Assembly: GCA_965246925.1 (NCBI GenBank)
Contig: OZ251994.1
Location: forward strand, 2,852,001 to 2,916,000
Length of the DNA stretch: 64,000 bases
Direction of reading: 5' to 3'
From: JANPPS01 sp965246925
GTDB lineage: Bacteria > Pseudomonadota > Alphaproteobacteria > Acetobacterales > Acetobacteraceae
Part shown: in pieces, positions 1 to 8,172 of the stretch
Numbering within the stretch: position 1 is the stretch's first letter
Layout: each line of letters starts with the position of its first letter
Program-made: the position numbers and the translations under genes
The notes under the pieces: generated by a model
Databases searched by the model: none
The model's input: only the letters and a program-made list of their open reading frames with translations
What the model was told of the DNA's origin: nothing

Positions 1-642
1 GTGCACGTTGCGGCCCAGCAGGCGGTAGGGGTTGGCGCCATGCTGCAAATGATGCCGCTGCATCCTAAAACCCATGCCAGCCGGCTCGAAAGCCTTCTCC
101 TTCAGGCGTAGGTTGGCGGCCGGGTTGCGCTTCCACCAGAGGCTCGTGTGCACGAAGGCGGGGTGTCCGGGGTCGAAGAAGCCGGCTGCGGCGAGGTCCA
201 CGCCGCAGTGGAAGCGCTCGGTCACCGTCACCTGGGCCGCGCCCTCGAAGCCCGGCACGCGAGGGATCGTACCCGGAGTGCCGGTGCCGACATAGACCCA
301 GATGTTGCCCTGCACCTCCTCTGCCGCATACGCACGGAGGCGGAAGCGGCTGGGATCGGTAGTGTCACCAGGGGCCAGCGACGGAATCTCGGTGCAGCGC
401 CCGTCCGCGGCGCCGAACGCCCAGCCGTGATACCCGCATCGCAGCGTCTGGCCGTCGAACCCGCCATGGCGCATCGGCATGCCGCGGTGCGGGCAGGCAT
501 CGCCATAGGCGAATACGGTCCCATCCATGCGCCGGCCGAGCAAAATGGGCTCGTCCAGCAAGGTCACCGGGCGGGTCTTGCCGCGGGGGACCGTTTTGCC
601 GGGCGCGCCCAGATACCAAAAGTCACGCAGCATTTCAGACAT
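1..642 (-). CDS. Rieske (2Fe-2S) ring-hydroxylating oxygenase, N-terminal part (runs off window)
   Basis: The frame is open from an ATG at 642 to the window edge, giving 214 residues of the start of the protein. A complete Rieske cluster motif is visible: Cys50-Pro-His52 followed by Cys69-Gly-Tyr-His72-Gly-Trp. This is the electron-transfer domain of oxygenase alpha subunits such as the vanillate demethylase or phthalate dioxygenase type. After it come the typical linker and the start of the catalytic domain; its iron ligands lie outside the window. The start lies only 3 nt after the mrp stop, so the two are probably co-transcribed. The substrate cannot be read from this part. Confidence 0.85.
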   Translation of the reverse strand, partial: MSEMLRDFWYLGAPGKTVPRGKTRPVTLLDEPILLGRRMDGTVFAYGDACPHRGMPMRHGGFDGQTLRCGYHGWAFGAADGRCTEIPSLAPGDTTDPSRFRLRAYAAEEVQGNIWVYVGTGTPGTIPRVPGFEGAAQVTVTERFHCGVDLAAAGFFDPGHPAFVHTSLWWKRNPAANLRLKEKAFEPAGMGFRMQRHHLQHGANPYRLLGRNVH

Positions 643-645
643 CGT

Positions 646-1698
646 TCAATCCATGGTGATCCGCGGGCCGCGCGGCTTTTGCGGTAGGCCGGACCATACC
701 TTGGCGGCGATGGCGGCAAAGGCCTGGGCAGCCGGGCTGTCCGGAGCGGCCGCGCAAATCGGGGTGCCGGCGTCACCGGAGGTGCGGACCTCCAGCAATA
801 GCGGCACCTCACCCAGGAACGGCACCCCCAGCGCCTCCGCCTCGCGCCGCGCACCGCCATGGCCGAACAGCTCGGTCCGATGGCCACAGGCCGGGCAGCA
901 GAACACGCTCATGTTCTCGACGATGCCCAGCACCGGCACCCGCGTCTTCTCGAACATCCGCACGCCCCGGCGCGCATCGATCAGCGCGATGTCCTGCGGG
1001 GTCGAGACGATCACGGCGCCCGACAGGCTCACCTTCTGCGCCATCGTCAGCTGCGCATCCCCCGTGCCCGGCGGCATATCCACCACGAGGATATCGAGCG
1101 TGCCCCACTCCACCTGGCCCATCATCTGCTCCAGCGCGCCCATCACCATCGGCCCCCGCCAGATCATGGCGGTGTCGGGATCAACCAGAAAGCCGATCGA
1201 CATCGCCTGCAGGCCCCAGGCGCGGATCGGGATCATTTTGCCATGGCGCTGCCCGGGCTTGGCCGACTCGCCCAGCATCCGCGGCAGGCTGGGGCCGTGC
1301 ACGTCCGCGTCCAGCAGGCCGACCGCAAGGCCTTGCCGGGCCAGTGCCACTGCAAGGTTCACGGCCGTGGTGGATTTTCCGACGCCCCCCTTGCCCGACG
1401 CCACGGCCACGATGTGCGCGACCCCCGGCAGCAAAGCCGTCGGCTCCGGTGAGGGTGCGGGCGGCGGGGCAGGGCGGTGCGCCGTCAGCACCACGGCCGC
1501 GTTCACGACGCCGGGCTCTTGCGCCAGCCGCGCCTGCACATCCCGGCGCACCACCTCCATGGCCGGCGCGCTCGCCCGATCCGCATGTAGCGCCACGTGG
1601 ACCAGCCCGTCCCGCACCTCGAGGCTGTCGATCATCGCCGCCGTGACCGATCCCAGGCTCAGCACCGCCTGCCGCAGACTTTCCACACTCAGCGCCAT
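646..1698 (-). CDS. mrp: Mrp/ApbC family Fe-S cluster carrier ATPase
   Basis: A 350-residue P-loop NTPase. A short MIP18/DUF59-like N-terminal domain (about residues 1-75) is followed by an Ala/Pro linker and a deviant Walker A, SGKGGVGKST, at residues 101-110. A late CPAC pair (C-x-x-C) is the expected site for carrying an Fe-S cluster between dimer halves. Family members deliver 4Fe-4S clusters to apoproteins in the cytosol. The start is set at the ATG at 1698, since residues encoded upstream are not protein-like and the family begins here. The gene directly downstream encodes a Rieske Fe-S protein, a plausible though unproven client. Confidence 0.93.
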   Translation of the reverse strand: MALSVESLRQAVLSLGSVTAAMIDSLEVRDGLVHVALHADRASAPAMEVVRRDVQARLAQEPGVVNAAVVLTAHRPAPPPAPSPEPTALLPGVAHIVAVASGKGGVGKSTTAVNLAVALARQGLAVGLLDADVHGPSLPRMLGESAKPGQRHGKMIPIRAWGLQAMSIGFLVDPDTAMIWRGPMVMGALEQMMGQVEWGTLDILVVDMPPGTGDAQLTMAQKVSLSGAVIVSTPQDIALIDARRGVRMFEKTRVPVLGIVENMSVFCCPACGHRTELFGHGGARREAEALGVPFLGEVPLLLEVRTSGDAGTPICAAAPDSPAAQAFAAIAAKVWSGLPQKPRGPRITMD

Positions 1699-1808
1699 CG
1701 CCCGCGAACCCCGTTTGCTTGTAAAGATGCCGGGCGCAGGCAATATGCTGGCGACCGCGATGCGCATATGGCCGCATCCGGCGCGCACATCCAGGAGCGA
1801 CCGAATCT
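1699..1808. promoter_or_regulatory. Divergent intergenic region between mrp and hflK
   Basis: These 110 bp must carry the promoters for the mrp-Rieske unit (minus) and the hflK-hflC-degP unit (plus). The best plus-strand candidate is TTGTAA at 1719-1724, 16 nt, then CAATAT at 1741-1746. The bases before it (CTTGTAA) also resemble a heat-shock sigma -35, which would fit a protease operon, but the -10 does not match that class well. A GGAG at about 1794 serves hflK. Confidence 0.3.
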
Positions 1809-2942
1809 ATGTCTTGGAATAACGGCGGCGGCGGCCCTTGGGGCAACCCGGGCGGCAATCCACCGCCGAAGGGCCCGAACCGCGGCCCATGGGGCGGTAA
1901 CAACGGACCCGGCGGCAACCTGCCGGACCTCGATCAGATGATTGCCAAGCTGCAATCGTCCGCCCGCCGCTTCGCCCCTGGTGGCCCGGGCGGCGGCACG
2001 CAGGCCAATGGCAAGATGCTGGCCATCTTGGCGCTCATCGCCGTCGTCGTCTGGCTCGCCAGCGGCTTCTACCGCGTCCAGCCGGACCAGCAGGGCGTGG
2101 TGATGCGCTTCGGCGCTTTCCAGCGCACGACGTTGCCGGGCCTCAACTACCACATGCCTTGGCCGGTCGAGCGGGCGGAGACCCCGGCCGTCACCCGTAT
2201 CAACCGGACCGAAATCGGTTTCACCGCGGACCCCAACCGCGCCTCGCAGACGCGCGGCGGGTCATCCGAAATCCCGCGTGAGGCGCTGATGCTCACCGGC
2301 GACGAGAACATCATCGACATCAATTTCTCGGTCTTCTGGCACATTCGGGACGCCGGCGACTACCTGTTCAACACGCGCAATCCGGATGAGACGGTCAAAT
2401 CCGTGGCCGAAAGCCTGATGCGCGAAGTGCTGGGCCGCACCCCGATCCAGCCGGCGCTGACCGAGGCTCGGGCCCGGATCGAACAGTCCGTGGCCACTGG
2501 CGCGCAGGCCGTGCTGGACCGGTATAGAACCGGGATCGAGATCACTCAGGTGCAGCTGCAGAAAGTGGACCCGCCCGCCGAGGTGATCGAAAGCTTCCGG
2601 GACGTTCAGCGCGCCAATACGGACGCCGAGCGAGCCCGGAACGAGGCCGAAAGCTACCGCAATGACATCATCCCCCGTGCCCGCGGTGAGGCCGCCCGGG
2701 TGCAGGCGGAGGCGGAAGGCGCCCGCCAGGCCAGCATCGCCCAGGCTACCGGCCAGGCGCAGCGGTTCCTGAGCGTGTATCAGGCCTATTCCGTCGCCAA
2801 GGATATCACCACCAAGCGCCTCTATATTGAGACGATGCAGGACATCCTGAGCAAGACCCCTTCCATCGTGGTGGACGACAAGCTGAAGGGCATCGTCCCC
2901 TACCTCCCGATCGACCCGGCGCGGGCCGGAGCCACGAAATGA
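1809..2942 (+). CDS. hflK: HflK, SPFH-domain subunit of the FtsH modulator complex
   Basis: 377 residues. A Gly/Pro/Asn-rich cytosolic tail (residues 1-65) precedes one transmembrane segment (about 70-88). Then comes the SPFH/band-7 domain starting YRVQPDQQGVVMRFG, and an Ala/Glu/Arg-rich coiled coil around 260-310. HflK pairs with HflC to form a large periplasmic cage around the membrane protease FtsH and limits its activity. The stop overlaps the hflC start by 4 nt, the usual coupled arrangement. Length and architecture are normal for alphaproteobacteria. Confidence 0.96.
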   Translation: MSWNNGGGGPWGNPGGNPPPKGPNRGPWGGNNGPGGNLPDLDQMIAKLQSSARRFAPGGPGGGTQANGKMLAILALIAVVVWLASGFYRVQPDQQGVVMRFGAFQRTTLPGLNYHMPWPVERAETPAVTRINRTEIGFTADPNRASQTRGGSSEIPREALMLTGDENIIDINFSVFWHIRDAGDYLFNTRNPDETVKSVAESLMREVLGRTPIQPALTEARARIEQSVATGAQAVLDRYRTGIEITQVQLQKVDPPAEVIESFRDVQRANTDAERARNEAESYRNDIIPRARGEAARVQAEAEGARQASIAQATGQAQRFLSVYQAYSVAKDITTKRLYIETMQDILSKTPSIVVDDKLKGIVPYLPIDPARAGATK

Positions 2943-3805
2943 GCCGCGTGACCCTCGGCGGACTCGTCGTCGCCATCACCCTCGCCGTCTTCGCCCTCGC
3001 CAGCCTATTCACCGTGCAACAGACCGAGCAGGTGCTGATCACCCAGTTCGGTGAGCCCAAGCGCGTCATCAGCGAGCCCGGCCTGCACGCCCGCATCCCG
3101 TTCATCCAGAACGTCATCAGCTTCGACCGCAAGCTGCTGGACTATCAGACGCCGGGCGAGGAGGTGATCCTGAACGACCAGCGCCGCCTGATCGTCGATA
3201 GCTTCACCCGGTTCCGCATCACCGACCCGCTGCAGTACTTTCAGACGGTCGGCTCGGCCGAGGACGCGATCCGCAACCGGCTCAACTCCGTCGTGACGTC
3301 CAGCCTCCGCCGCGTGCTGGGCAACGAAACCCTGCTCAACGTGCTGTCGGCCGAGCGTCCGCGCATCATGGGCCTGATCCGCGACCAGGTTGCCGGGGAG
3401 ATGAAGAGCTTTGGCATCACGATCGAGGATTTGCGGCTCCGCCGGGCCGACCTGCCGGAGGAGAACACCAAGGCCATCCTGAGCCGGATGATCTCGGAGC
3501 GTGACCGTATCGCCAAGCAGCTCCGCGCCGGCGGCGACGAGGCCAGCATCCGCATCCGCGCCGATGCCGAGCGGGACCGCACCGTGCTGCTGGCCGAGGC
3601 GCGGGCCACGGCGGACCGGCTACGCGGCGAAGGCGAGCAGCAGAGCACCAAGATATTCGCCGACGCCTATCAGCAGGACCCGTCCTTCTACCAATTCTAC
3701 CGCACCCTGCAGGCCTATCGCGAAGTGTTCGCCAACGGCCAGTCCCGCATGGTGCTGACCCCGGATACCGAGTTCCTGCGCCTGCTGCGTGAACCGCCCC
3801 AATGA
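2939..3805 (+). CDS. hflC: HflC, SPFH-domain subunit of the FtsH modulator complex
   Basis: 288 residues with an N-terminal membrane anchor (about residues 5-22). The band-7 domain begins after the motif TVQQTEQVLITQFGEPKRV. A charged coiled coil (about 185-240) and a C-terminal segment in the HflC style complete it. It is the partner of HflK and starts by ATGA overlap with hflK. It is followed within about 30 bp by a periplasmic DegP-type protease, so the operon joins membrane-protein and envelope-protein quality control. Confidence 0.96.
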   Translation: MSRVTLGGLVVAITLAVFALASLFTVQQTEQVLITQFGEPKRVISEPGLHARIPFIQNVISFDRKLLDYQTPGEEVILNDQRRLIVDSFTRFRITDPLQYFQTVGSAEDAIRNRLNSVVTSSLRRVLGNETLLNVLSAERPRIMGLIRDQVAGEMKSFGITIEDLRLRRADLPEENTKAILSRMISERDRIAKQLRAGGDEASIRIRADAERDRTVLLAEARATADRLRGEGEQQSTKIFADAYQQDPSFYQFYRTLQAYREVFANGQSRMVLTPDTEFLRLLREPPQ

Positions 3806-3837
3806 TGCTGCGTTCAACCCGCTTGTGGAGAACAACG

Positions 3838-5379
3838 ATGCGCCTCCTTCCATTCCGTGCCCTTGCCCTGGCGGGCGCGCTGATGCTCCCGGCCTCGCTA
3901 CCGCCGTTCGTGCAGACGGCCGCCGCGCGAGGCGCGCCCGATAGCTTCGCCGATCTGGCCGCGCAACTGCTGCCGGCGGTGGTCAATATTTCGTCTAGCC
4001 AGGCGGTGCAGACCCGGGCGGACCGCGGCGGGCCGGAGATCCCGAGCTTCCCGCCAGGCTCGCCGTTCGAACAGTTCTTCAAGGACTTCATGGACAAGAA
4101 CCGGGGCGGCCCGTCCGGACCGCAGGGCCGGCGTAACCAGGGTCCGCAGGACGGGCCGGAGGGACATGGCGGCGGACGCGCGGTCAGCCTCGGCTCTGGC
4201 TTCATCGTCGATCCCGCGGGCTACATCGTCACCAACAATCACGTGATCGATGGCGCGGACGAGATCAGCGTGACGCTCCAGGGCAACGTCATTCTGAAAG
4301 CGACGCTGGTCGGTAAAGACGAGCGCGTCGACCTCGCGCTGCTGAAGGTCGAAAGCGACCACCCCCTGCCGGCGGTAAATTTCGGCGATAGCGACGGGAG
4401 CCGGATCGGTGACTGGGTGCTGGCGATCGGCAACCCGTTCGGCCTCGGCGGCTCCGTCACCGCGGGCATCGTAAGTGCCCGGGGCCGCGACATCCATCAG
4501 GGTCCGTATGATGATTTCATCCAGACGGATGCAGCCATCAACCGCGGCAACTCCGGCGGACCGCTCTTCAACATGGACGGGCAGGTGATCGGCATCAACA
4601 CTGCCATCTACTCGCCCTCCGGCGGCTCGGTCGGCATCGGCTTTTCGGTTCCGTCCAATCTCGCGAAGTCCGTGGTGGCGCAGTTGCGCGAGTATGGCCA
4701 TGCCCGGCGCGGCTGGCTCGGCGTGCGCATCCAGCAGGTGACGCCCGATATCGCCGAGAGCCTGGGGCTGAAGGACAGCTCCGGCGCCATGGTGGCCGGC
4801 GTCAATGACGGGGGCCCGGCCGACAAGGCCAAGATCAAGAACGGCGACGTGATCCTGAAATTCAATAATCAGGACGTGAAGGAGATGAAGAACCTGCCGC
4901 GCATCGTCGCCGAAACCCCGATCGGCAAGGAGGTGCCGGTTTCGGTCTGGCGCGACGGCAAGCCCATCACGCTGCAGGCCGCGGTGGGCGAACTGCCGGA
5001 TGACGTCCAGCAGGCTAGCGCCGAACAGCCGGGCAAGGCTGCGCCGCAACGCCCGGCCGAGATCGCCGGCCTCGGCGCCAGCCTCGCCCCGCTCACGGAC
5101 GACCTGCGGGACCGCTTCAAGATCGCCCCGGACCAGAAAGGCGTGGTGGTGACCGACGTCTCCCCGGACGGTAACGCCGCCGGACGTGGCTTGAAGCCCG
5201 GCGATGTGATTGTGGAAGTGCAGCAAGAGGCGGTCTCCACCCCCGCCGACGTGCAGGACCGCATGGCCAAATACCGCAAGCTCAACCGCAAGACGGTGCT
5301 CATGCTGATCCAAAGCGGCGACGGCCTCCGCTGGGTCCCGCTACCCCTGGCGATAGACGACACGAAGAAGCCAGGCTGA
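3838..5379 (+). CDS. degP: DegP/HtrA (Do) family periplasmic serine endoprotease
   Basis: 513 residues with a Sec signal peptide (about 1-30, ending near TAAARGAP). A trypsin-like domain carries the catalytic triad His135 (TNNHVID), Asp165 (ERVDLALL) and Ser239 (GNSGGP), and two PDZ domains follow (about 300-390 and 410-500). It degrades or refolds damaged envelope proteins. The ATG at 3838 is chosen because a GGAG lies 7 nt upstream and the signal peptide begins there. An in-frame ATG at 3802 overlaps the hflC stop but adds 12 residues that spoil the signal. A Gly/Pro/Arg-rich loop (residues about 85-120) lies before the protease core, as in many Do proteases. Confidence 0.94.
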   Translation: MRLLPFRALALAGALMLPASLPPFVQTAAARGAPDSFADLAAQLLPAVVNISSSQAVQTRADRGGPEIPSFPPGSPFEQFFKDFMDKNRGGPSGPQGRRNQGPQDGPEGHGGGRAVSLGSGFIVDPAGYIVTNNHVIDGADEISVTLQGNVILKATLVGKDERVDLALLKVESDHPLPAVNFGDSDGSRIGDWVLAIGNPFGLGGSVTAGIVSARGRDIHQGPYDDFIQTDAAINRGNSGGPLFNMDGQVIGINTAIYSPSGGSVGIGFSVPSNLAKSVVAQLREYGHARRGWLGVRIQQVTPDIAESLGLKDSSGAMVAGVNDGGPADKAKIKNGDVILKFNNQDVKEMKNLPRIVAETPIGKEVPVSVWRDGKPITLQAAVGELPDDVQQASAEQPGKAAPQRPAEIAGLGASLAPLTDDLRDRFKIAPDQKGVVVTDVSPDGNAAGRGLKPGDVIVEVQQEAVSTPADVQDRMAKYRKLNRKTVLMLIQSGDGLRWVPLPLAIDDTKKPG

Positions 5380-5388
5380 CCAAACTGA

Positions 5389-5425
5389 CCTCCCCCTCTC
5401 CCTCCGGGAGAGGGCTGGGGTGAGG
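5389..5425. repeat. Dispersed palindromic repeat, copy 1
   Basis: A perfect 9-bp stem CCCTCTCCC/GGGAGAGGG (5394-5402 with 5406-5414) and a 3-nt loop are followed by the tail CTGGGGTGAGG. It lies 10 bp after the degP stop. The same stem-plus-tail unit occurs four more times in this window. It could act as a hairpin at the 3' end of the degP message, but no T run follows. Confidence 0.85.
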
Positions 5426-5487
5426 AAAACGATCGGCACTTCGCCCTAATGAGCGAGTGACTGGCGCAAGAGCCTCCACCGCTTGCC

Positions 5488-5520
5488 TCCTCACCCCGGC
5501 CCTCTCCCGAAAGGGAGAGG
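5488..5520. repeat. Dispersed palindromic repeat, copy 2 (inverted relative to copy 1)
   Basis: This is the reverse complement of the copy 1 layout: CCTCACCCCGG, then an 8-bp stem CCTCTCCC/GGGAGAGG with a GAAA loop (5501-5520). It faces copy 1 across about 60 bp, so the whole 5389-5520 segment can also fold as one long inverted repeat. It ends 16 bp before the exonuclease start, with the ribosome site GGAAGGA directly after it. Confidence 0.85.
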
Positions 5521-5536
5521 CGGAAGGACGTGACGC

Positions 5537-6571
5537 ATGCCCCACCCCGAAACCTGGCTGAAACCCCTCCCAGACGGCCTATACTGCGAGCCCGGTGACT
5601 TCTACATCGACCCGGTCCGCCCCACCTCCCGCGCCATCATCACCCACGCCCACGCCGACCACGCCCGCCCCGGCCACACCGCCGTCCTCGCCTCGCCAGA
5701 GACCATGGCCCTCATGGACGTCCGCATGGGCATGGGCCGCGCCGGCGAGACCCAGCAGATTCTGCAATACGGCGAGAAACTCGGCATCGACGAGGTCCGC
5801 GTTTGGCTGGAACCCGCCGGCCACGTGCTGGGGGCCGCCCAGGTGGCAATCGAATACCAGGGCACCCGCGCCGTGGTCAGCGGCGATTACAAACGAAGCC
5901 CGGACCCAACCTGCCGCCCGTTCATCCCTATCCCCTGCGACGTGTTCGTCACCGAAGCGACCTTCGCCCTACCCGTGTTCCAGCACCCGCCCGCCGCCGG
6001 TGAGATCGCCAAGCTCCTCGCCAGCGTCGCGCTGTTTCCCGAACGCACCCACGTCATCGGCGCCTACGCCCTCGGCAAAGCCCAGCGCGTGATCGCATTG
6101 CTGCGCGAAGCCGGCTGGGACGCGCCGATCTACCTGCACGGCGCGCAGATCCCGCTCTGCCAGGCCTATGAACGGCTCGGCATCCCCTTGGGCGACCTGC
6201 GGCCCGCCACCGTTGCCGGCCCTGGCGCCGGAAAGGAAAAGCTGGCCGGCGCCATCGTCATCGCACCCCCCTCCGCCGTCGCCGACCGCTGGGCCCGGCG
6301 CCTCGCAGACCCCGTCGTCTGCGTCGCCAGCGGCTGGATGCGCGTCCGCCAGCGCGCCCGCAGCAAGGGCGTGGAGCTCCCGCTCATCATCTCCGACCAC
6401 GCCGATTGGGCCGAGCTCAACACTACCATGGACGAGGTCGGCGCCCCCGAGATCTGGGTCACCCACGGCCGGGAGGAGGCGCTGATCCACGAAGTCGCCA
6501 AGCGCGGCATCCGCGGCCGCGCCCTCCGCCTGCTGGGCTATGGCGACGAGGAAGAAGACATCGCCGCATGA
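5537..6571 (+). CDS. Ligase-associated DNA exonuclease (metallo-beta-lactamase/beta-CASP fold)
   Basis: 344 residues. The metal-binding signature THAHADH (His37, His39, Asp41, His42) is characteristic of the MBL fold, and a beta-CASP region follows, with conserved ISDHADW near residue 285. This family (SNM1/Artemis-like) is a DNA exonuclease encoded beside a bacterial ATP-dependent ligase and is thought to process DNA ends. Its stop overlaps the ligase start (ATGA), which supports the functional pairing. The usual operon also has a Lhr-type helicase and a PdeM endonuclease; neither is adjacent here. Confidence 0.93.
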   Translation: MPHPETWLKPLPDGLYCEPGDFYIDPVRPTSRAIITHAHADHARPGHTAVLASPETMALMDVRMGMGRAGETQQILQYGEKLGIDEVRVWLEPAGHVLGAAQVAIEYQGTRAVVSGDYKRSPDPTCRPFIPIPCDVFVTEATFALPVFQHPPAAGEIAKLLASVALFPERTHVIGAYALGKAQRVIALLREAGWDAPIYLHGAQIPLCQAYERLGIPLGDLRPATVAGPGAGKEKLAGAIVIAPPSAVADRWARRLADPVVCVASGWMRVRQRARSKGVELPLIISDHADWAELNTTMDEVGAPEIWVTHGREEALIHEVAKRGIRGRALRLLGYGDEEEDIAA

Positions 6572-8172
6572 TCGCGTTCTCGAACCTGCTGGAGCGCCTG
6601 GTGTTCACGCCGGGCCGGCTGGCGAAGATTGCGCTGCTGCACCGCTATTTTGCCGATCAGCCGGACCCCGACCGCGGCTGGGGCCTGGCCGCGCTCACGG
6701 ATGAGCTGAGCTTCACCGCCGCCAAGCCCGCCATGATCCGTGCCCTGGCCGAGGAACGGACCGACCCGGTGCTGTTCGGCATGTCGCACGACTACGTGGG
6801 GGACCTCGCCGAAACCGTCGCCCTCATTTGGCCCGGCCGCCCCACCAACGCCCAGCCCCCCACCATGACGGAGGTGATCGAGGCGCTGCAGACCACCCCG
6901 AAATCTGAGCTGCCCTTCGTGGTCGCCGGCTGGCTCGATGCGTCGGACGCCTCCGTCCGCTACGCGCTGCTGAAGCTCATCACCGGCTCCCTCCGCGTCG
7001 GCGCCTCCGCCCGCTTGGCCAAGATCGCGCTGGCCGAGATCGCGGGGGGCCGCATCGCGCCTGACGAGATCGAGGAGGTCTGGCACGGCCTCACGCCCCC
7101 CTACGCCACCCTGTTCGCCTGGCTGGAAGACACCGGCCACCGCCCGGACCCGGCCGGCGCCCCGGTGTTCCGCCCCCCCATGCTGGCCCAGCCGCTCGAG
7201 GCGCCGGACCTCGCCGTGCTGGACCCCGCCGCCTACGCCGCCGAGTGGAAATGGGACGGCATCCGCGTGCAGCTGGTCAGCACGCTGGGCGGCCAGCGCA
7301 TCTACTCCCGAGGCTCGGACGACGTGAGCCACGCCTTCCCGGAAATCCTCGCCACCATGGACTGGCAGGGCGTGCTGGATGGGGAGCTGCTGGTGGTGCG
7401 CGCGGGCGAAGTGGCGCCGTTCGCCGACCTGCAGCAGCGCCTCAACCGCAAGTCACCCGGCGCCAAGATGCTGTCCGACTACCCCGTCCACGTCCGCGTC
7501 TATGACCTGCTGTTCGACGGCACGGACGACCTTCGCCCCCTGCCGTTCACCGAGCGCCGGGCCAGGCTGGAGGCGTGGGTCGCCGCACACCCGTCCCCGC
7601 GCATGGACATCTCGCCCCTGATTCCGTTCACCACCATCGCCGAACTGTCCACCATCCGCGACGGCACCCGCGCCGCCAGCATCGAGGGGCTGATGCTGAA
7701 GCGCCTCGACACGCCCTACGTGCCGGGCCGGCCCAAGGGCCATTGGTGGAAATGGAAGCGCGACCCGCTGACGATCGACGCCGTGGTCATGTATGCGCAG
7801 CGCGGCCACGGCAAGCGCAGCTCATACTATTCGGACTATACTTTCGGCCTGTGGCGTGACGACGGCGAGCTGGTGCCCGTCGGCAAGGCCTATTCCGGCT
7901 TCACGGACGCGGAACTGGTGCAGATGGACCGTTGGATCCGCAACCACACCACCGCCCGCTTCGGCCCGGTGCGCGAAGTGGAGCGCGGCCTCGTGCTAGA
8001 AATCGCCTTCGACGCCGCCCAGCGCAGCGGCCGCCACAAATCCGGCGTCGCCCTTCGCTTCCCCCGCGTCGCCCGCCTCCGCCCCGACAAATCCCCGGCC
8101 GACGCCGACCAGCTCACAACCCTCCTAAACCTCATCCCTTCCCCCTCTCCCCTCGGGAGAGGGTCGGGGTGA
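6568..8172 (+). CDS. cis ATP-dependent DNA ligase
   Basis: 534 residues. An N-terminal DNA-binding domain (about 1-190) precedes the nucleotidyltransferase domain with the adenylated lysine Lys228 in EWKWDGIRVQL, then an OB fold with later ligase motifs (GLMLKRLDTPY and KGHWWKWKRDPLTID). It seals nicks using ATP, probably after the exonuclease it overlaps. The start is the ATG of the ATGA overlap. The last dozen or so residues, rich in Pro/Ser/Gly, are encoded by a copy of the dispersed palindromic repeat, and the stop lies in its tail. The family core ends before this addition. Confidence 0.93.
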   Translation: MIAFSNLLERLVFTPGRLAKIALLHRYFADQPDPDRGWGLAALTDELSFTAAKPAMIRALAEERTDPVLFGMSHDYVGDLAETVALIWPGRPTNAQPPTMTEVIEALQTTPKSELPFVVAGWLDASDASVRYALLKLITGSLRVGASARLAKIALAEIAGGRIAPDEIEEVWHGLTPPYATLFAWLEDTGHRPDPAGAPVFRPPMLAQPLEAPDLAVLDPAAYAAEWKWDGIRVQLVSTLGGQRIYSRGSDDVSHAFPEILATMDWQGVLDGELLVVRAGEVAPFADLQQRLNRKSPGAKMLSDYPVHVRVYDLLFDGTDDLRPLPFTERRARLEAWVAAHPSPRMDISPLIPFTTIAELSTIRDGTRAASIEGLMLKRLDTPYVPGRPKGHWWKWKRDPLTIDAVVMYAQRGHGKRSSYYSDYTFGLWRDDGELVPVGKAYSGFTDAELVQMDRWIRNHTTARFGPVREVERGLVLEIAFDAAQRSGRHKSGVALRFPRVARLRPDKSPADADQLTTLLNLIPSPSPLGRGSG

